Shown here piece by piece: positions 1 through 16,261 of a stretch of DNA of 64,000 nucleotides (its first letter is position 1; every line of letters begins with the position of its first letter). Source of the stretch: Chlorokybus atmophyticus (lineage: Eukaryota > Streptophyta > Chlorokybophyceae > Chlorokybales > Chlorokybaceae). The stretch is from positions 17,860-81,859 of the forward strand of contig RHPI01000160.1 in NCBI GenBank assembly GCA_009103225.1, in the 5' to 3' direction. The notes below the pieces were generated by a model that worked only from the letters and a program-made list of their open reading frames with translations, ran no database searches and was not told where the DNA came from. The translations under genes and the position numbers were made by a program.

Positions 1-131
1 GGGGAGAGCTGAAGAGAGTGGCGAGGGGAGCGGCAGCCGCGCAAAGAGGAGCCCTGTGAACTTCCCATTTTCGGTGCAAAGAATGGAGGCCTCCTGATCA
101 GCTTGTGTCCCGGGAACAAGGATGCAAGGGA

Positions 132-1150
132 CTAGGTAGATAGAGACAGCATCGGGGGGGGGGAGGGGGAGGGGGCTGTCATCTCTTCATCGCAAAGGCA
201 TTCGCCAAGCCATGCCGACACGTCCTCACGCAAAGGCGCAGAAGGGGCTGAAGCGGAGAGGCTTGAGGACTGAGAGAGAAAAGGATCCTTCTCAACAACT
301 TCATGCCAAGGTTCTGTGAGTGGGTGGGGGCATGAAGTCAGCAAGCGTGCGCTGACCTTGCACAGTTGATGCCTGGGCTGGTGCCTTCCGCTGGCGTGGC
401 TTGCGAGCAGGCGCCGACTGCTGCAAGCGAGAGAATGCAGTCGAAGGCATGTGGAGACTTGCTGGTTGTGCTTCCAGCGAGGAGAGGGATGCAGCCAGCG
501 GGGAGGAGGGGTCGGACACTTGCAGGGCATGCTCGCCAGCCTGCGCGCCAGCCACATCAATAGCATGTCCTTCCACACGAGCACCCCTGCTCTGTGGCTG
601 GGCAAAAGCAGTCAACCCAAGGGGGGACTGACTGTTCAGGCGTCGACTTCACAGGCTGCACCGTCTCCTGTCCAGCAGCTGCAAGGGGGCAACGCATCCA
701 GCTGCATCAAGGTGGAGGAGGTGGGTATACCAGCGGGTGACAACTCAGGCGGAGGTGATGAGGAGGCGCGATGAGGAGGTGGGGAAACAGGAGCAGACAG
801 CCCGGGGGGAGCTGATTGCTCAGATGTCGCAAACGAGGGGTGTACCAGCTGTTGTCCAGCAGCTGCAGGGGAAAACGTTCTCAGCTGCATCGGGGAGGAG
901 GAGCTGTGCACAACTGTAGGTGATGGCGCATTTGCAAGCGAAGAGGAGATGCGGAGGCGCGCAGGCATGGCAGGCAAGGCAGGCCTGTTAATGGCAGTGT
1001 TGTTGTTGACGTTGAAGTTGTTGATGTTGGTGCTGGCGTTGTTGATGTTATTCTTGGCCAGGGGCCGCGCCGACCGCACTGCGAGCACACACGCAAGGAC
1101 GGGGCGACCACCACCTCAACCGAGGAGAGCACCTGTCCGTCCTTGTGCAC
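132..1150 (-). other. Low-complexity, possibly coding stretch; product unknown
   Basis: Two open frames on the minus strand (132-605 and 636-1088) are rich in Ser, Ala, Pro and Asn; the 636-1088 frame has an Asn-rich tract near its start. Positions 668-722 and 850-904 are imperfect copies of one another, but a one-base difference shifts the frame between copies, which argues against a conserved repeat protein. No domain is recognised. It may be exons of a poorly conserved gene or non-coding GC-rich DNA. Confidence 0.15.
154..175 (+). other. G-run cluster, potential G-quadruplex
   Basis: A run of ten G, then two runs of five G, each separated by a single A. The ten-G run can supply two tetrad strands, so the stretch meets the usual four-run G-quadruplex pattern on the plus strand. 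No gene context gives it a role. Confidence 0.4.
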
Positions 1151-1175
1151 TAAGAAACAGATGCGCGAGGGGGGN

Positions 1176-1508
1176 AAACAGTAACGGCAGCGGCGCTTTC
1201 AGGGGGAGCATGATATGCAAAAATTGGCGACCGCGGCGGCGCCCTGCCCTTGGCAGGCTTGCAGCCTGGTGCGGCCGCGGCCCACGCGGCTTCGCTCACT
1301 CAGCAGGCCACGCGGCTTCGCTCACTCAGCAGGCCACACCTACAGTCATTGCGGCCGGCATCAGGGCACATTAGGCCTTCGTTAGTTTCTATGTTATGTT
1401 ATTTTTTCTGATCTCCAACTTGACCCCCCCTTCCTGGCGATAACCATGTGGCGAGGCCTAGGGCTCTGCCCCCCGGCAGTGAACTTAGGCCTAACACCCG
1501 ACCACAGC
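1176..1508 (+). repeat. 333-bp dispersed repeat, copy 1
   Basis: This segment matches 12243-12575 with no difference that I can find by eye over 333 bases (offset 11067). It contains an internal tandem duplication of about 26 bp (the gcggcttcgctcactcagca unit twice). A diverged relative lies at 23783-23895. The left edge abuts a single N at 1175, so a collapsed or mis-joined assembly is possible here. No coding capacity is recognised. Confidence 0.9.
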
Positions 1509-3090
1509 GGGGGCACACCTGGGCGGGGGAAGAAGCGGTGGCGCGCTTTTGATATGGGATGCATAAATTGGAGGGGCTTTAGACAGGGGGGAGGGGCAAG
1601 CCCATGACGCCGTAGGGAGCAAGAGCTGAGTGAAGAGATGTGTGGAAAGATGGAGAGGAGTTGGGGAAGGAAATCCATGACTTGGACTCCAACGGATCCT
1701 CGCACCGTCGAACACAAACGGGTTGACCGGAGCAGGGGGGAAGAGCGCCCGCTGAGTGGTGAGAATGCACATGGGACGCACCCTCTGCTGATAGAAAAAC
1801 AACATGTATCTCTCCTCCAGGGAGACAATGCACGGATGCATACAACGGCGTGCCCACGCCGTCTGAGCACGCCGACTCTATCCAAGCCAGTCTGCGTGCG
1901 CGAATGCTATCCATAGGACTGCTAGCAACATAAGCTGGAGCTAGCTGAACGAAGGGAATGTAAAGACTAGAGTGTCTAATGCAAAAGCGGACTGCATAGA
2001 TGCATGCACGCTAGCATTAACTGTAACTTCAGCGACAGAGTCAGCCATCTCCTATGCATGGCATCAGGGAGAAGAGAAGGGGTGGATAGCAACTTAGCTG
2101 TGGGGAAGGGCCCCTTGTTAGCAGCCCCAGCAGTGACGGTGCGGGTGTCAGGTAGGCCGCGGTCAAAGAGAGGATGGAGAGCGTCTTCCCCCATCGCCGC
2201 TGCAGTCCACGCAGAGGTGCGGAGACAACGGAATGGCAAGGGGGGAGTGGGAGGTGGGGAGTGTCCCTCAGCCATTGGGGATGCCTCCATGGCAATTCGC
2301 CGGTGTTGAAGCACGTGGAGGCAACGTCCAGCAGCGCTGGACCGTGTTTAACTAACACGCTACGTGTAACAAGTGCACCCTAAGGGATGCACCGGAAGCC
2401 CTCTAACGCCGCAAGGTGTTTAAAAGGCCCCGTGGGGTGGGGACTAGCCACGCCCCGCGAGGTTTCTGCCACCGCCACCGCCGCCGCCAAGTAGGTGGGA
2501 GTCGTCACCGACATGGCCGCCGCAGTCCCTCACATGTACTTTCTCCTCAAGTCCGCAGCGCAATCCTAAGACCCTAGCAAATGGACAAGGGACCATGCAA
2601 CCTAGTGCCTGCTACTCGTTTAGCATTGGCGCACGTGACCTTGGGAGCAAATGACCAGATGACATGTGTCGTCGTGACCAGGCAAGACACCAAATAATCT
2701 GGTCCAGGTAGCTGCTAAGTACCGCTCCAACCCAGGTGCGTAACATTCATGAGCCAGTGCTTGACAGTTGTTCATTGCTGATCCGAGACCATGCATGGTC
2801 TATAAGGGCCACTTGCGACCGTACCAGTGCAGCATGGTCCTGCTTGTGAGAACTATGATTGATCCATACACCCGTGCTGCCCAAGCTCATAGGCCGCAGG
2901 GCATGCGACCAGCCCTTGTCTTACTGCTTAGGTTGCGTGCTGACCAGTGCTGTATCCGTCTACAGGCCGCGGGGCAGGCAACAAGCCATAGTCCAGTTAG
3001 TGGGACCACGCCGTCCGGCTTCGGGGCGGGACCACTAGTGGTTCGGTCACACCGGACCAGTCGCGGCACTGGTATGCTATAGCGTACCAG
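1509..3090. other. No gene recognised
   Basis: Short open frames in several phases, none with a recognisable domain or a convincing exon series. A GC-rich CCACCG/CCGCCG run lies near 2468-2490. Confidence 0.5.
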
Positions 3091-4334
3091 ACGTGGACCG
3101 CGGGCTGCGTGCAAAACCCCCTATGATGGTGTTATGCGTGACAATGCGGTGGGTACAACGCGGTGTTGCCTTCCTTGAGGTGTCATCGCAGCGGTATGTG
3201 TCGACAATTAGTCACTTGCATATCGTGGCAGAGTCAAGACCTGAAGCGGGCGCGAATGCGACTTCAGTCACCCGAGTCAAAGTAAGCCTCCATGGTGATT
3301 GCTCTGTGTTTTCGTATGTGCTTTGTGCGATTTTGTGTCATGATCAAATCACTCCCTTCTCGTGCAATGTTGATAGCTGCTTCAGTACATGTCAGCTCGA
3401 CTTGCCGGCTCTCCGATACATATGCTGCGACAGTGCCCTCACTAGTTACTGACAGTCGTTGCCTTACGTGCTGTTGCCCCCTCCCTCCTGTTTGCTCCAA
3501 GACATAAGTGACCGAGATGACCGGCTCTGCCTGATAGTCACATCAGAGGTGCGCAACGCACGCCCGGGCCTTCCGCTAGACATGCAAGTCAAATCTTTAC
3601 ATCCGTGTTGCAGCAGAAACAGGTTACTTGGTCATCACTGCTTATGGCCAAATTCTGTACATGTGTAGTGGTGCAGGGGGCTCTGTCTATCACGGAGCCC
3701 TAATAAGGGTAATCCCACTTAATCGTGTATCAAAGACACATGAGTTGGCTGCACACGTTGAAGAATCTGTCTGTTTGCGTCTCACGAACAAGGCGATTGC
3801 CTTTAAATCTGCAACGAAACATTTGCAAAGCTGTTGCTTAATTGTTGCAAACCAGCCTTTCAAGTGCGAGATGCGATTGATGATGTTATGGCTGTAATAA
3901 ACACATTGACCTCTCTTTATGTAACGAGTGGTGTGATATTGTGGAAAATTAAGCTAATTAGCAAACACTTGTTGATTATAAGTGCTCGTGTTTCATTTCT
4001 TTTTTGCAAGTTGTGGCATGTGCTGGCTATGCGTTGTGGTTGGAAACATCCTGTTCACACCAATGTCTCAACAAGTGGGTCTAGCAGTATCAAGCGTAGT
4101 GACATTAATGCAGATAGCGCGTCGGGTATGATTTGACAAGCCATCAATGCATGCCTGGTGCAAGCTTATTTAGAAGTGCATCTGCGCACGCCACCCACTC
4201 TTAATTGAGCAATGAGAAGAGAAGAAACGGCGCGCACATGCAAAATACAAATTGCTTCTTGACACAAAGGTCAGGCCATTTGCATCAAAGGCACCAATGC
4301 TGTGTCGGTGGCTAGCAGGAAACGCAGCAGCGGT

Positions 4335-4360
4335 AGCAGCAGCAGCAGCAGCAGCAGCAG
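4335..4360 (+). repeat. (AGC)n microsatellite
   Basis: An uninterrupted run of AGC trinucleotides, about 8-9 units. It lies within an open frame on each strand, but neither frame is recognised. Confidence 0.9.
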
Positions 4361-5591
4361 TGACAATGCATGTTGTGCTGGTCACTGAATCTCAATCCGC
4401 TTTTGGTGTGTTCGTTATGTTGCTGTTGGCTTACTGTTCTTTGTCTCACAGGTGCTACAACACTTGCTGCGACGAATCATTACGATGTTATCTTAATTGA
4501 CGTATATATCTCCATCTAAACAAGGGTTGTTGCCATCACAGGACTCAGTAGGCAAATCTGTTGAAGACCGCCTACGTGCCGCAATGTTTGCAAGATATGT
4601 TTGCACGCACACTTGAATAACCATGCCTTGGCATAGGTGGCAAGACCGCGGCATTGAAGGCGATTGGTCTCGCTCTTCTTATGGCCAAAGCAGGTCTGAC
4701 ATGAGGTTGTTTTTCGCAACGTATTATTATGACCTCATGCTAATCATTGTGTGGCAGGGCTTTTCGCAGCCCGCAGCCATCCTGCCATGGTTGGATGCGG
4801 TGTATGCAAATATTGGCGATGGGCAGTTTCTCACTGAGAACCTGTCTATCTTCTCGGGTGAGGACTCACATTGTTGTGTATGGTGAGTACTGCGAACTGT
4901 TGCTGACCAACATTGTGCATCGATTTGGGCCATTCGCATCGCATACAATGCATCAAGTCAGCAGCCACGCGCCAGTCACTCGTCTTCCTTGATGAAGTAA
5001 GCGGTGCGCTTAGTGACACGCGTGACAGCATTGTTGTTGTTTAGCTTACTCCTCAGCATCGCTACTTGGTGCTAATGCAGGTAAGGGCACATATCCAGTT
5101 GAGGGTGCGGACTTGGGTGCAACCGTCCCGCTCGCTTTTGCACAAGGCGGAGCCCGCCTCACGCTTGCGAGCACACACCATGGCGAACTCAAAGCCCTCA
5201 AGTACAATGACGAGCGCTTTGAAGTGCGACTGTAGAGTTTGACAAAGCGAGTATTTTAAAAAGTATCTTGAGGAGACGCAAAGTGTTGCGCTTGTCAATA
5301 ACACAGCTCGCTGATTCTATGCTTTTGCTTTTTCTAAGGGAAGTTGGCTCCTACGTACATGTTAATGTGCCCCCCACAGTTTCGGAGATTCCAGGGCAGT
5401 CTAACGCTCTAACATTGCTTTCAGGTTTGGTTTGAGCGAAGGCATCATTGCTGATGCTCGGGAGCCGTACATGCAGGCTCGTATTGAAGTGAATGAGCAG
5501 GTGTTATGCTTGGATTACTTCGGTTAAGACTGCACACATGTTTGCCTTGGATGGTTGTGTGTGCTTGTCACCAATGCTATTTCGGGTACAG

Positions 5592-5823
5592 ATGAATGCA
5601 GACATTGAGAACCATCGCCGGCAGTATGAGCAATACACTGCAGAGACGTCCACAACGCAGCGAGAGTCTTCCCGCATGCAACAGGTGCCAGAGTTGTTTC
5701 AGCTTCCCGATTGCACACATTGAACATCACCATCAACACACCAGCCGTACCTAAAACTCTCTCATCTGCAGGAGTTGGCGGCCAGCCGACGACGACTGAA
5801 AGAGCACGCTGCGGTTGTGCGAC
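5592..5823 (+). other. Candidate exon pair encoding a charged helical segment
   Basis: After a TACAG acceptor, 5592-5684 encodes 31 residues starting MNADIENHRRQYEQY and ends at a CAG|GTGCC junction. After another CTGCAG acceptor, 5772-5823 encodes ELAASRRRLKEHAAVVRR. Joined in phase 0 the two make a polar, heptad-like stretch typical of coiled coils. A stop follows almost immediately. The protein family is unknown and the pairing is inferred from splice-like junctions only. Confidence 0.2.
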
Positions 5824-7290
5824 GTTAACCAAAGGAGGCTATTATCGCGCTTGCAGCTGAGGCCAGGGCGGCATTGGTTGCAGAGACGAGGAGAGAGAGC
5901 GTAGTTCATTGGCTGCATGCGGAAGCAGCAGCAGAGTAATGAGCAAGAAGGTTGGTGTCGCTGAGCGTTTGTCTTGAGTTGACATGAACTGAGGCAAGGG
6001 CAAGTCCAACATTGTGGTGATTACAGAGGCTGTAAAAGAGGTGGATGTGAAAGCGGAAAGTAATATAGGGAAGCAACAACAGATGGATGGCACCAATCTG
6101 AAGGCGTGTGTGCCAAAAAGTTGTCGACATTGTGCAGGTGGGAATTATGGGGGTCTCTCTCGTCTTGCAAGTTGCGCAGCGTGTGCCACTAGCGTGCTTC
6201 ACTCAACTGTGTGCTGAACTGCAGGTGTTACAAACGACAGGGAAGGTTGTCTCTGTCATGGCTCAGAAACAGGAGGTTGTGGTGCAAACGGGTCTGATGC
6301 AGCTGAAGGTTGTTTTCAGGGATTTGGCGCCTCCAGGCTCCAGCAGCAAGGCTCCATTGTTAGCAACAGCAGTAATAAGAGCATCAATAAGCGACCTTCT
6401 AGTGGCCGCATGCAAATGCTGGAACAGCAAAAGCAGACACACGCGAAGGGTGGCAAGTGACAGTAAGCTTCACAGATTGATGTAACCCAGTCTCCGCTGT
6501 GTTAATTTACAGCAGGCAGAACGTTTGTAAGGGTTATTGCGAGTATGTGCAATTGCTCACAATTTGAACAATCTAGTTCGTGCACTGTGTGAATTACTCA
6601 GTTCGAGATAGCAATAGATATCGTTCACTGTTGGTAGGTGTAATTGGTTATGGTTGCTGTGTTGGATACCGTATAGGACGGCCAGCCCTTATGAATGACA
6701 CCGTCACCGCTTGTGTCAGCACTGTGTTGTGAATGCTTTTGTCGGTGCTGCTTATGCCCGCGTGTTACAGCACCACATGAACGCTGTACTTTTCATGACA
6801 CCTTCCTGTGTGCTGGGGATACTACTCGTCTACTATGGCTTGGTTAAGGTGTAGATTTTGTATGCAGTTGTTGGGTACACAACCTGAGTTGCCACATGAA
6901 TCTCAAGCATTGCTATTAAGAAGTGTACACAGGTTGATCGCTACATCATCTGCTAGTTGCCATCATATGGATGCAATCCAGTCACACCCAACAAAAGCAT
7001 CAAAGCAAACGCGACTCGTCCTGCTTTGGATGGTGCAAACATGCATAAGGTACGTGCAGCTATTGGTGTCCAAAACATACCAGAACCAGACTTGAACAAG
7101 ATCTAACACGGAGCTATGAGTGACTGCGCAATGTGTGGCAACTTGCTTATTCAACACCAAGCGTGCAGTCGCCTGCCTAGCTGTACACACAAACAGCTGC
7201 TATCACACAAACCAGGATAATTACTGGCTAGCTCAATACTAATCGAGCACATACGCCACGGCCCATATGCCCTTCTTGTTACTGTTGCTA

Positions 7291-10219
<2,929 letters not shown>

Positions 10220-10498
10220 GCTGCCGGCAACAGTGTGCGTGGAAGGTGAGCTGCATTTCAGTGCAAAGCACACAGCTGTGTTTGCATTGACGTGGAGGCT
10301 TACTGCGAGACCTGGCCGAATAAGCCACGGTAGCAAAAGACGCTGTGCTTTGCCCGATAACCGCTGATTAACCCCTTCTTAGCTTACTCAGCATCAACAC
10401 CACATCCAACCCGACTTTAACCGCCATCTATCTACCGCACAACACTTGGTGCTTCTAAACCGGTAGGGCTGGCTCGCGTTCGAACGTAACCAGCCTTC

Positions 10499-10538
10499 AC
10501 CGGTCACGCCGCGGAGCGTTCCGCGGCGCGTGACCGGT
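10499..10538. repeat. G+C-rich hairpin
   Basis: Arms accggtcacgc-cgcgga and tccgcg-gcgcgtgaccggt pair around a 4-base GCGT loop, with a two-base bulge. Just upstream, ggctgg (from 10468) pairs with ccagcc around a CGTTCGAACG core, so two stem-loops stand side by side. Confidence 0.7.
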
Positions 10539-11312
10539 ACAGTAGTATAGCAATACTGCGCGCCGTTTCAATTAGTTGTGAACTTACTTCTACAGATGTG
10601 GAGCATTCCGTAAGGTTTGACCAAACCCCAGCTGGTAAAATATTGCAAAAGTTACCGTCAAACTAGGCGTTGTGGAAATTAGGGTTACAACTGATAAATG
10701 GTAATATATGCCGTAGTGCTGCACACTAATTCTATACTCTATAAATGTGCAAGGGCACACAAAAACTCTTGCTCGGCGACAGCAATCACGCATTCTTTTA
10801 CAGATGCATTGCAATAAATAACTTCGCGGGAAAACACAAACTATGAATGTGTCGCGGTTGTCACCAATGATTCAACGTACAACATAATTGATAGTATGGT
10901 ATTAGCGCAGTACATGGTCGTTCAAGCCGGTTTTTAATATGCTAAATAACACTTAATGAGCTGTATCATCTTCATAGCGTTACCTGCGCCGTCCAGCTCA
11001 CCTCAAGTGTCATTTACAATATTTGGATCAACTCCAACATGAAATCAATTCACCCTAGTCCTACAGCATGACCTCTCTACTAGAAATCTCCCATTAGGAG
11101 ATGTCGCCTTGTATGAGACATATTGTCAAGAACGGATTTTCCAAGCATGCCATAATGGACGGAACCTTACATGATGTTAGAATTTTTATGAAATTCAATC
11201 ATTATTAATTCGTTGAGTTCATCTAACCAACTAATCGCCTTGGTAATCAATGTGATGCGGGTAATCACCACGTCACACGAGCGTGACGTTCGCAATCATA
11301 TTATATATATAT

Positions 11313-11492
11313 ATACATATACATATACATATATATACATGTATATGCAAATGTTATAATGCTATAGTATTTACACGCATATATATACATATGTATATAT
11401 ACATATACATATATATACATGTATATGCAAATGTTATAATGCTATAGTATTTACACGCATATATATACATATGTATATATACATATACATAT
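11313..11492. repeat. 80-bp tandem duplication in AT-rich DNA
   Basis: The stretch beginning gtatatgcaaatgttataat at 11341 recurs at 11421, with flanking catatata text also repeated, giving about 2.2 copies of an 80-bp unit. Confidence 0.85.
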
Positions 11493-12242
11493 AATAAATT
11501 TATTTACGTCCACTTATACATACAAATACATAGATATACATATATACATACATATATATAATATTAATATATATATTAAATTTATCATGGCTTTAGTTGC
11601 ATGCTTTATATAGCTGATATATAATAAGTATTATATTACCGGTATGCGTGTTATTTACAATAATGTATGCAACTTTCATGCGCAATGAGTATATCATTAT
11701 GAGTATATACATATGATAGTATACATATCCACATGTATAGATATGTGTATGTGTATATATATATATGTGTGTTATGATATACACATATATGTATGCACAT
11801 ACTTGACTGTGTGGTTGTTAATCTACGTTTCGTGAACGATGGTTACGCAAAAGTGGATACAACACGGACGCCACAGAATTAGGCACGGCTGATGCCCGGC
11901 TGTGGCACGGCCGTTCTTGGTAAGGCCATAGCCGGCGCTATACTGCTTCAAACGCACAATACGGAAAGTCGCGGCGCATCATGTAGATAGTTTTCGGCCT
12001 TGACGGCACGCTGAGTGGTTCCGTACCGTTCAGTTGAACTTTGTTGGCAATAGGTGTCCGAAGAATGATACACTTACCTATTAGGCAAAGCACAAGCCGC
12101 CTCTCTACGTAGCGTGTTTTGCCACCGAGGCTTAGTCCGCCAAGCCAGGTCCACGAGGCCCACGAGGAGCCCAAGGGGCGAAAGGGCGTGTCATGATACT
12201 GGCGTCTGCGACAAACTGCGTGGTGCTTACTCAGCCTACTGG

Positions 12243-12575
12243 AAACAGTAACGGCAGCGGCGCTTTCAGGGGGAGCATGATATGCAAAAATTGGCGACCG
12301 CGGCGGCGCCCTGCCCTTGGCAGGCTTGCAGCCTGGTGCGGCCGCGGCCCACGCGGCTTCGCTCACTCAGCAGGCCACGCGGCTTCGCTCACTCAGCAGG
12401 CCACACCTACAGTCATTGCGGCCGGCATCAGGGCACATTAGGCCTTCGTTAGTTTCTATGTTATGTTATTTTTTCTGATCTCCAACTTGACCCCCCCTTC
12501 CTGGCGATAACCATGTGGCGAGGCCTAGGGCTCTGCCCCCCGGCAGTGAACTTAGGCCTAACACCCGACCACAGC
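12243..12575 (+). repeat. 333-bp dispersed repeat, copy 2
   Basis: Matches 1176-1508 in the same orientation, including the internal 26-bp tandem duplication. It marks the switch from the AT-rich block on its left to GC-rich DNA on its right. Confidence 0.9.
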
Positions 12576-13484
12576 AGTGGCGCGGGCCTGCGCTGCGGCC
12601 CCTTCGTCCGGCGGCCGGTCGGTCGGCAGAGGTCGGCAGCGGCAGGTAAACCGGTCTTATGGCTGCCACACATGCGCCGCCACACATTACATGTTGTAGG
12701 CCTGCATTGCTAACAACGTGTCTTGCTTGTGACTGACTGACGGACTCGTCTGGGTGGGTGGGTACCCACGAGCATGACGCCGCCATTGCTGCAGCAGCGA
12801 ACGGCGGCCCGGATCACGACGGAGGCGCCGAGGAGGAGGCGCCCACACACGTCAGCGAGCTGGGCGCGACGACAGCCTGCAGCTCACCCAGCAAGCAACA
12901 GGAGGTCAGAAGCAATCTCTCTCTCTAAGCTGCGACATGAGCACACACGCATCACATGTATCCGCCAAGACGACTGCTCTGATGTCGGTCTCCTGCCACG
13001 TGGCTGTCAGGCGGAGAGTCTCGGCCGCCTGCGGTGGCGGGACGGAGGGTGGTGTGAGGGTGGTTGAAGATGCGAGGTGGGGGTGGCGAGGGACGGGTGG
13101 TGGAGACGCGGTGAGGGAGGCGGCGGGGTCGGCTTACCTCACCACGCTGGTGCGCCTAAGTAACGTTGGCGTGATACAGTGGTTGGGTGGTGTAGTGTGT
13201 GAAGTGTATGCAGACAGTCTTTGGGGTTATTGATGGACTGTGATTGTTGCTGTGTGAAGGGTGGGCTGGAGATCATGGAGAATGTTGCGTACCACGCCAC
13301 GCGTGCACTCGTCCCCCCTCGCAAGGTGCAGTGTGGTACATGCCACACATAAATGTTAAGTGTGGCATGCACGACTTATGACACGAACCTCTTGACAACC
13401 ACACATACGCGTACGTGCACAGAGACAAACATATGCAAATGTGGTAACAACCGCTCAATGGGACACATGAAATGCAACGTGCAG
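12576..13484. other. Upstream region of the SDR gene; first exon(s) not resolved
   Basis: GC-rich DNA, with an open frame from ATG 12774 (MTPPLLQQRTAARITTEAPR, Arg/Ala/Ser-rich). This looks like a plastid or mitochondrial presequence and could be the missing first exon of the SDR that follows. No donor site joins it to 13485 in a way I can defend, so it is left open. Confidence 0.25.
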
Positions 13485-15357
13485 GTGGATGCAGCTCAGC
13501 AGCCACTGCCTGGAAGAGTATGCGTCGTCACAGGCAAGAGAAAGAAATACAGCTATGAAATGCGCCTAAACAACATGATCCCAACAACATGCCCCCCCCC
13601 CCCCNACACGCACATGCACACACCAAAGCTGTTCAGGTGGCAATGCTGGCGTGGGATTCGCCACCTGCCAGGCCCTCTACGCCCGAGGCGCCCACGTGAT
13701 CCTTGCCTGCAGGTGCACCTGCTGTGCTGACAAAACATATATACATACGCATACACCCAGACATGCACAGAAACGAATGTGTACGTTGTATGTGCACACA
13801 TGTTGCTCTACGTCGTACGCGTACACGCTGTCACACAAACACACAAAGAAGTAGCATCTGTTGTTTCATTGCTAATGTGCAGTTCTATGTCCTTCTTCTC
13901 TTGTACATAGGTCGAAGGAGAGGGGAGAGGCGGCAGCAGCGGCGCTACTGAGAAGTGGCAACAGTGGTAACAACGATTGCAATACACAACTCAAGGGCCA
14001 AGTTGAGACGATGCCGCTGGACCTGGCGTCCCTCGCAAGCGTGCGCGGGTTTGCACGCGCCATCGCCACAAAAGGCCTGCACGTGGACGGTGCGCGTGTT
14101 GTGATGGGTGTCGTCGTTGTTGTTGTTGTCACCTTTTAAAAGCGTGTCCATAACATAGCAATTGGTTAATCTCGGTGCAGTGTTGGTGAACAATGCGGGC
14201 ATCATGGCGCCGCTGCAGAGAGAGGAGACTGCTGATGGCTTCGAGGCTCAGTTTCAGGTGTCTCTACTTGTGCCTATGTGTTCATGTGTTCATACGCGCC
14301 ATTGATGACTTGTGTGTTGGGTTCTACTTGTACATGTCACCGACACACGTACCAACAACAACAGGTGAACTACTTGAGCCACTTCCTGCTAACCAACTTG
14401 CTCACCAGCGCAAGAATGAAAGTGCGCCCGCAGAGTGGTGAGTTGTCATCATTGCTCTCTGCATGCATATACCAGCGGTGGAAAGTACATATATACGTAT
14501 GCATACATAGCTTTGTACAAGCATGCACGCATCAACCCTCATGCGTGTTTGCGCGTGCATGTGAGTGTGTGTGCGCGGACAATACCATGTGCGCACACCC
14601 ACCCACCCACCCACAGGCCCCATGCGCGTGGTGACGCTGACATCCATGACCCACGTCGGCGGCGCCATCGACTTCGCGGACATCCACAGCCGGCGCAGGT
14701 ATCTCCCCTTTGGAGCATACGCGCAGTCGAAGCTCGCGAACGTGCTGGCCGCGAGGGAGCTGCAGCGGCGGCACCCGGTGGAAGAAGTTGTGTCGGTGAG
14801 TGGTTGGAGAGAGGGGGTTGAGGGTGATGATGGTGGTGGGGGTGGTGATGGTGATGGTGGTGGTGGTGGGTTGCAGGTTGCGGTGCATCCGGGGCTGGTG
14901 GATACGACGCTTGCGAGGTGCGCATGTGTGTGTGATTGTAGACATGCGTGTCTTGTTGCATACGTGCTTGCAAGTGCGCGCAGAATGTCCATTGGATCTG
15001 TGTCACCTCAACAACAACAACAGGAACTACTTCCTTGACCGCACACCGAGACCGCTCCAACCCCTCCTCCAGTGCTGCTTCCGGTTCCTCCTCCGTACCC
15101 CACAAGATGTAAGTGTTGTCAACCTCAACACAGCTTCAACACACACACACACACACACACAGTATCTGCATCACCCACCCTTCTTTCCCCAGGCCGCCGC
15201 GTCTGTCCTGTTCGCCCTCACGTCCCCTCCCCCCGTCGTCGCCGGTGCCTACGTGGCGGGCGGTCGCGTGGTCCCCGGGTCCAGGAGCTCGCACGACGCG
15301 GAGCTGGCGGGGAGGCTGTGGCGGGCGAGTCGGGACATGGCGGGAGTGAGTGAGTGA
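13485..15357 (+). CDS. Short-chain dehydrogenase/reductase, RDH/WWOX/TIC32 type (5' end open)
   Basis: NAD(P)-dependent oxidoreductase; the subfamily acts on lipophilic alcohols such as retinoids, or is plastid TIC32-like. Exons: 13485-13533, 13637-13712, 13911-14089, 14181-14257, 14365-14437, 14617-14795, 14877-14917, 15024-15108, 15193-15357; phases close to 307 aa plus stop. Motifs in order: VVTGGNAGVGFA (TGxxxGxG cofactor loop), HVILACR, LDLASLASVR, VLVNNAGIMAP (NNAG), QVNYLSHFLLTNLL, the catalytic Ser in VTLTSMTH, YAQSK (catalytic Tyr and Lys), VHPGLVDT, and a C-terminal LWRASRDM. Intron 1 has a GC donor (13534) with an AG acceptor; the others are GT-AG. An N-terminal exon probably lies upstream. 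Substrate cannot be read from sequence. Confidence 0.88.
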
Positions 15358-16226
15358 GTGAGGGAGGGAGTAGTACCCAAGTGTGTGCTTTACCTCGTCG
15401 AGTTTGGTCGGGAAACATTGGGATGGACGTGTGTAAACATCTGCTGTGAAACGTGTTGGTACGAGTCCACTGAACGAATGATATGACTATTGTGGAGGAC
15501 TGGTTCGTCCGGTATGTACGTGCGCCCATTTGTGCACACCCGTGTACATGTGCACACACGTTGTGTTCGTGCACATATATGCCTGCGCACACGCGCGAAC
15601 GCGCACATGCACTCGCGTGTGCGCACAAAACCATATGCTCGCATGCGCACACACGCGCTGCGGCCCCCGTGCTTCCGCTCGCCCACGCCACCGCCGCCCC
15701 TATCCATGTCCTTGCGGCTGCCATCCAAACAAGCCCACATCATATAGCACAACACCACGTGAGTGTTGATCATCAATGTTGTCTCGTGTGAACTTCACTG
15801 ACAGTACGCATGACCTACTCCAACAGCAATGATGACCATTGAATGCCCACAGACTAGCGCACCGACAGACAGCAATCCATCTTGTTTAGCCTTTTGAAGA
15901 GGCTCACATCAGCACCAGGAGTGTAAAGTACCACAACTCGGTAACAATATCTGCACGCCTGCTGCTACGTACAAGTCTACCCTACGTGTGAGTCTATCAG
16001 ACCACACTCTTCAAGAGTGACCAGTGACCAGTGGTCAAGCACTACATCCAAGTCAGCATGGTAGGTGTTGTTGGTTGTGCACAAACCGTCGGACACTTGC
16101 AATCAACAGTGCAACTACGCACGCCCAACATTGGTTGGCCAGTGGTACACCAGCAAAGCAACCTTGTGCTCACCCTGCACAAGGCGTGGGACACGGTGGC
16201 TGGATATCAATGGGGGCAGATTGCTG

Positions 16227-16261
<35 letters not shown>

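Larger units (their letters stand above)
3091..7290. other. Possible decayed or unassigned multi-exon DNA
   Basis: Moderately AT-rich DNA with many short open frames and AG/GT splice-like junctions but no recognised domain. Some short frames look exon-like (for example 6219-6303, after a CAG acceptor). The stretch could hold a fast-evolving gene or transposon remains; I cannot connect the pieces into one reading frame. Confidence 0.25.
10220..12242. other. AT-rich intergenic block with hairpins; no gene
   Basis: Base composition drops to strongly AT-rich from about 10560, with TATA/CATA repeats at 11295-11580 and 11740-11790. No open frame has a recognisable product. The block starts with hairpins near 10470-10538 and ends at a G+C hairpin (11896-11905 with 11926-11935) and copy 2 of the 333-bp repeat. 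Confidence 0.6.

Noticed and set aside
301-615. GQRTLADFM on the minus strand resembles a PCNA-interacting peptide.
   Set aside because: The second aromatic is missing, and the surrounding frame has no other support.
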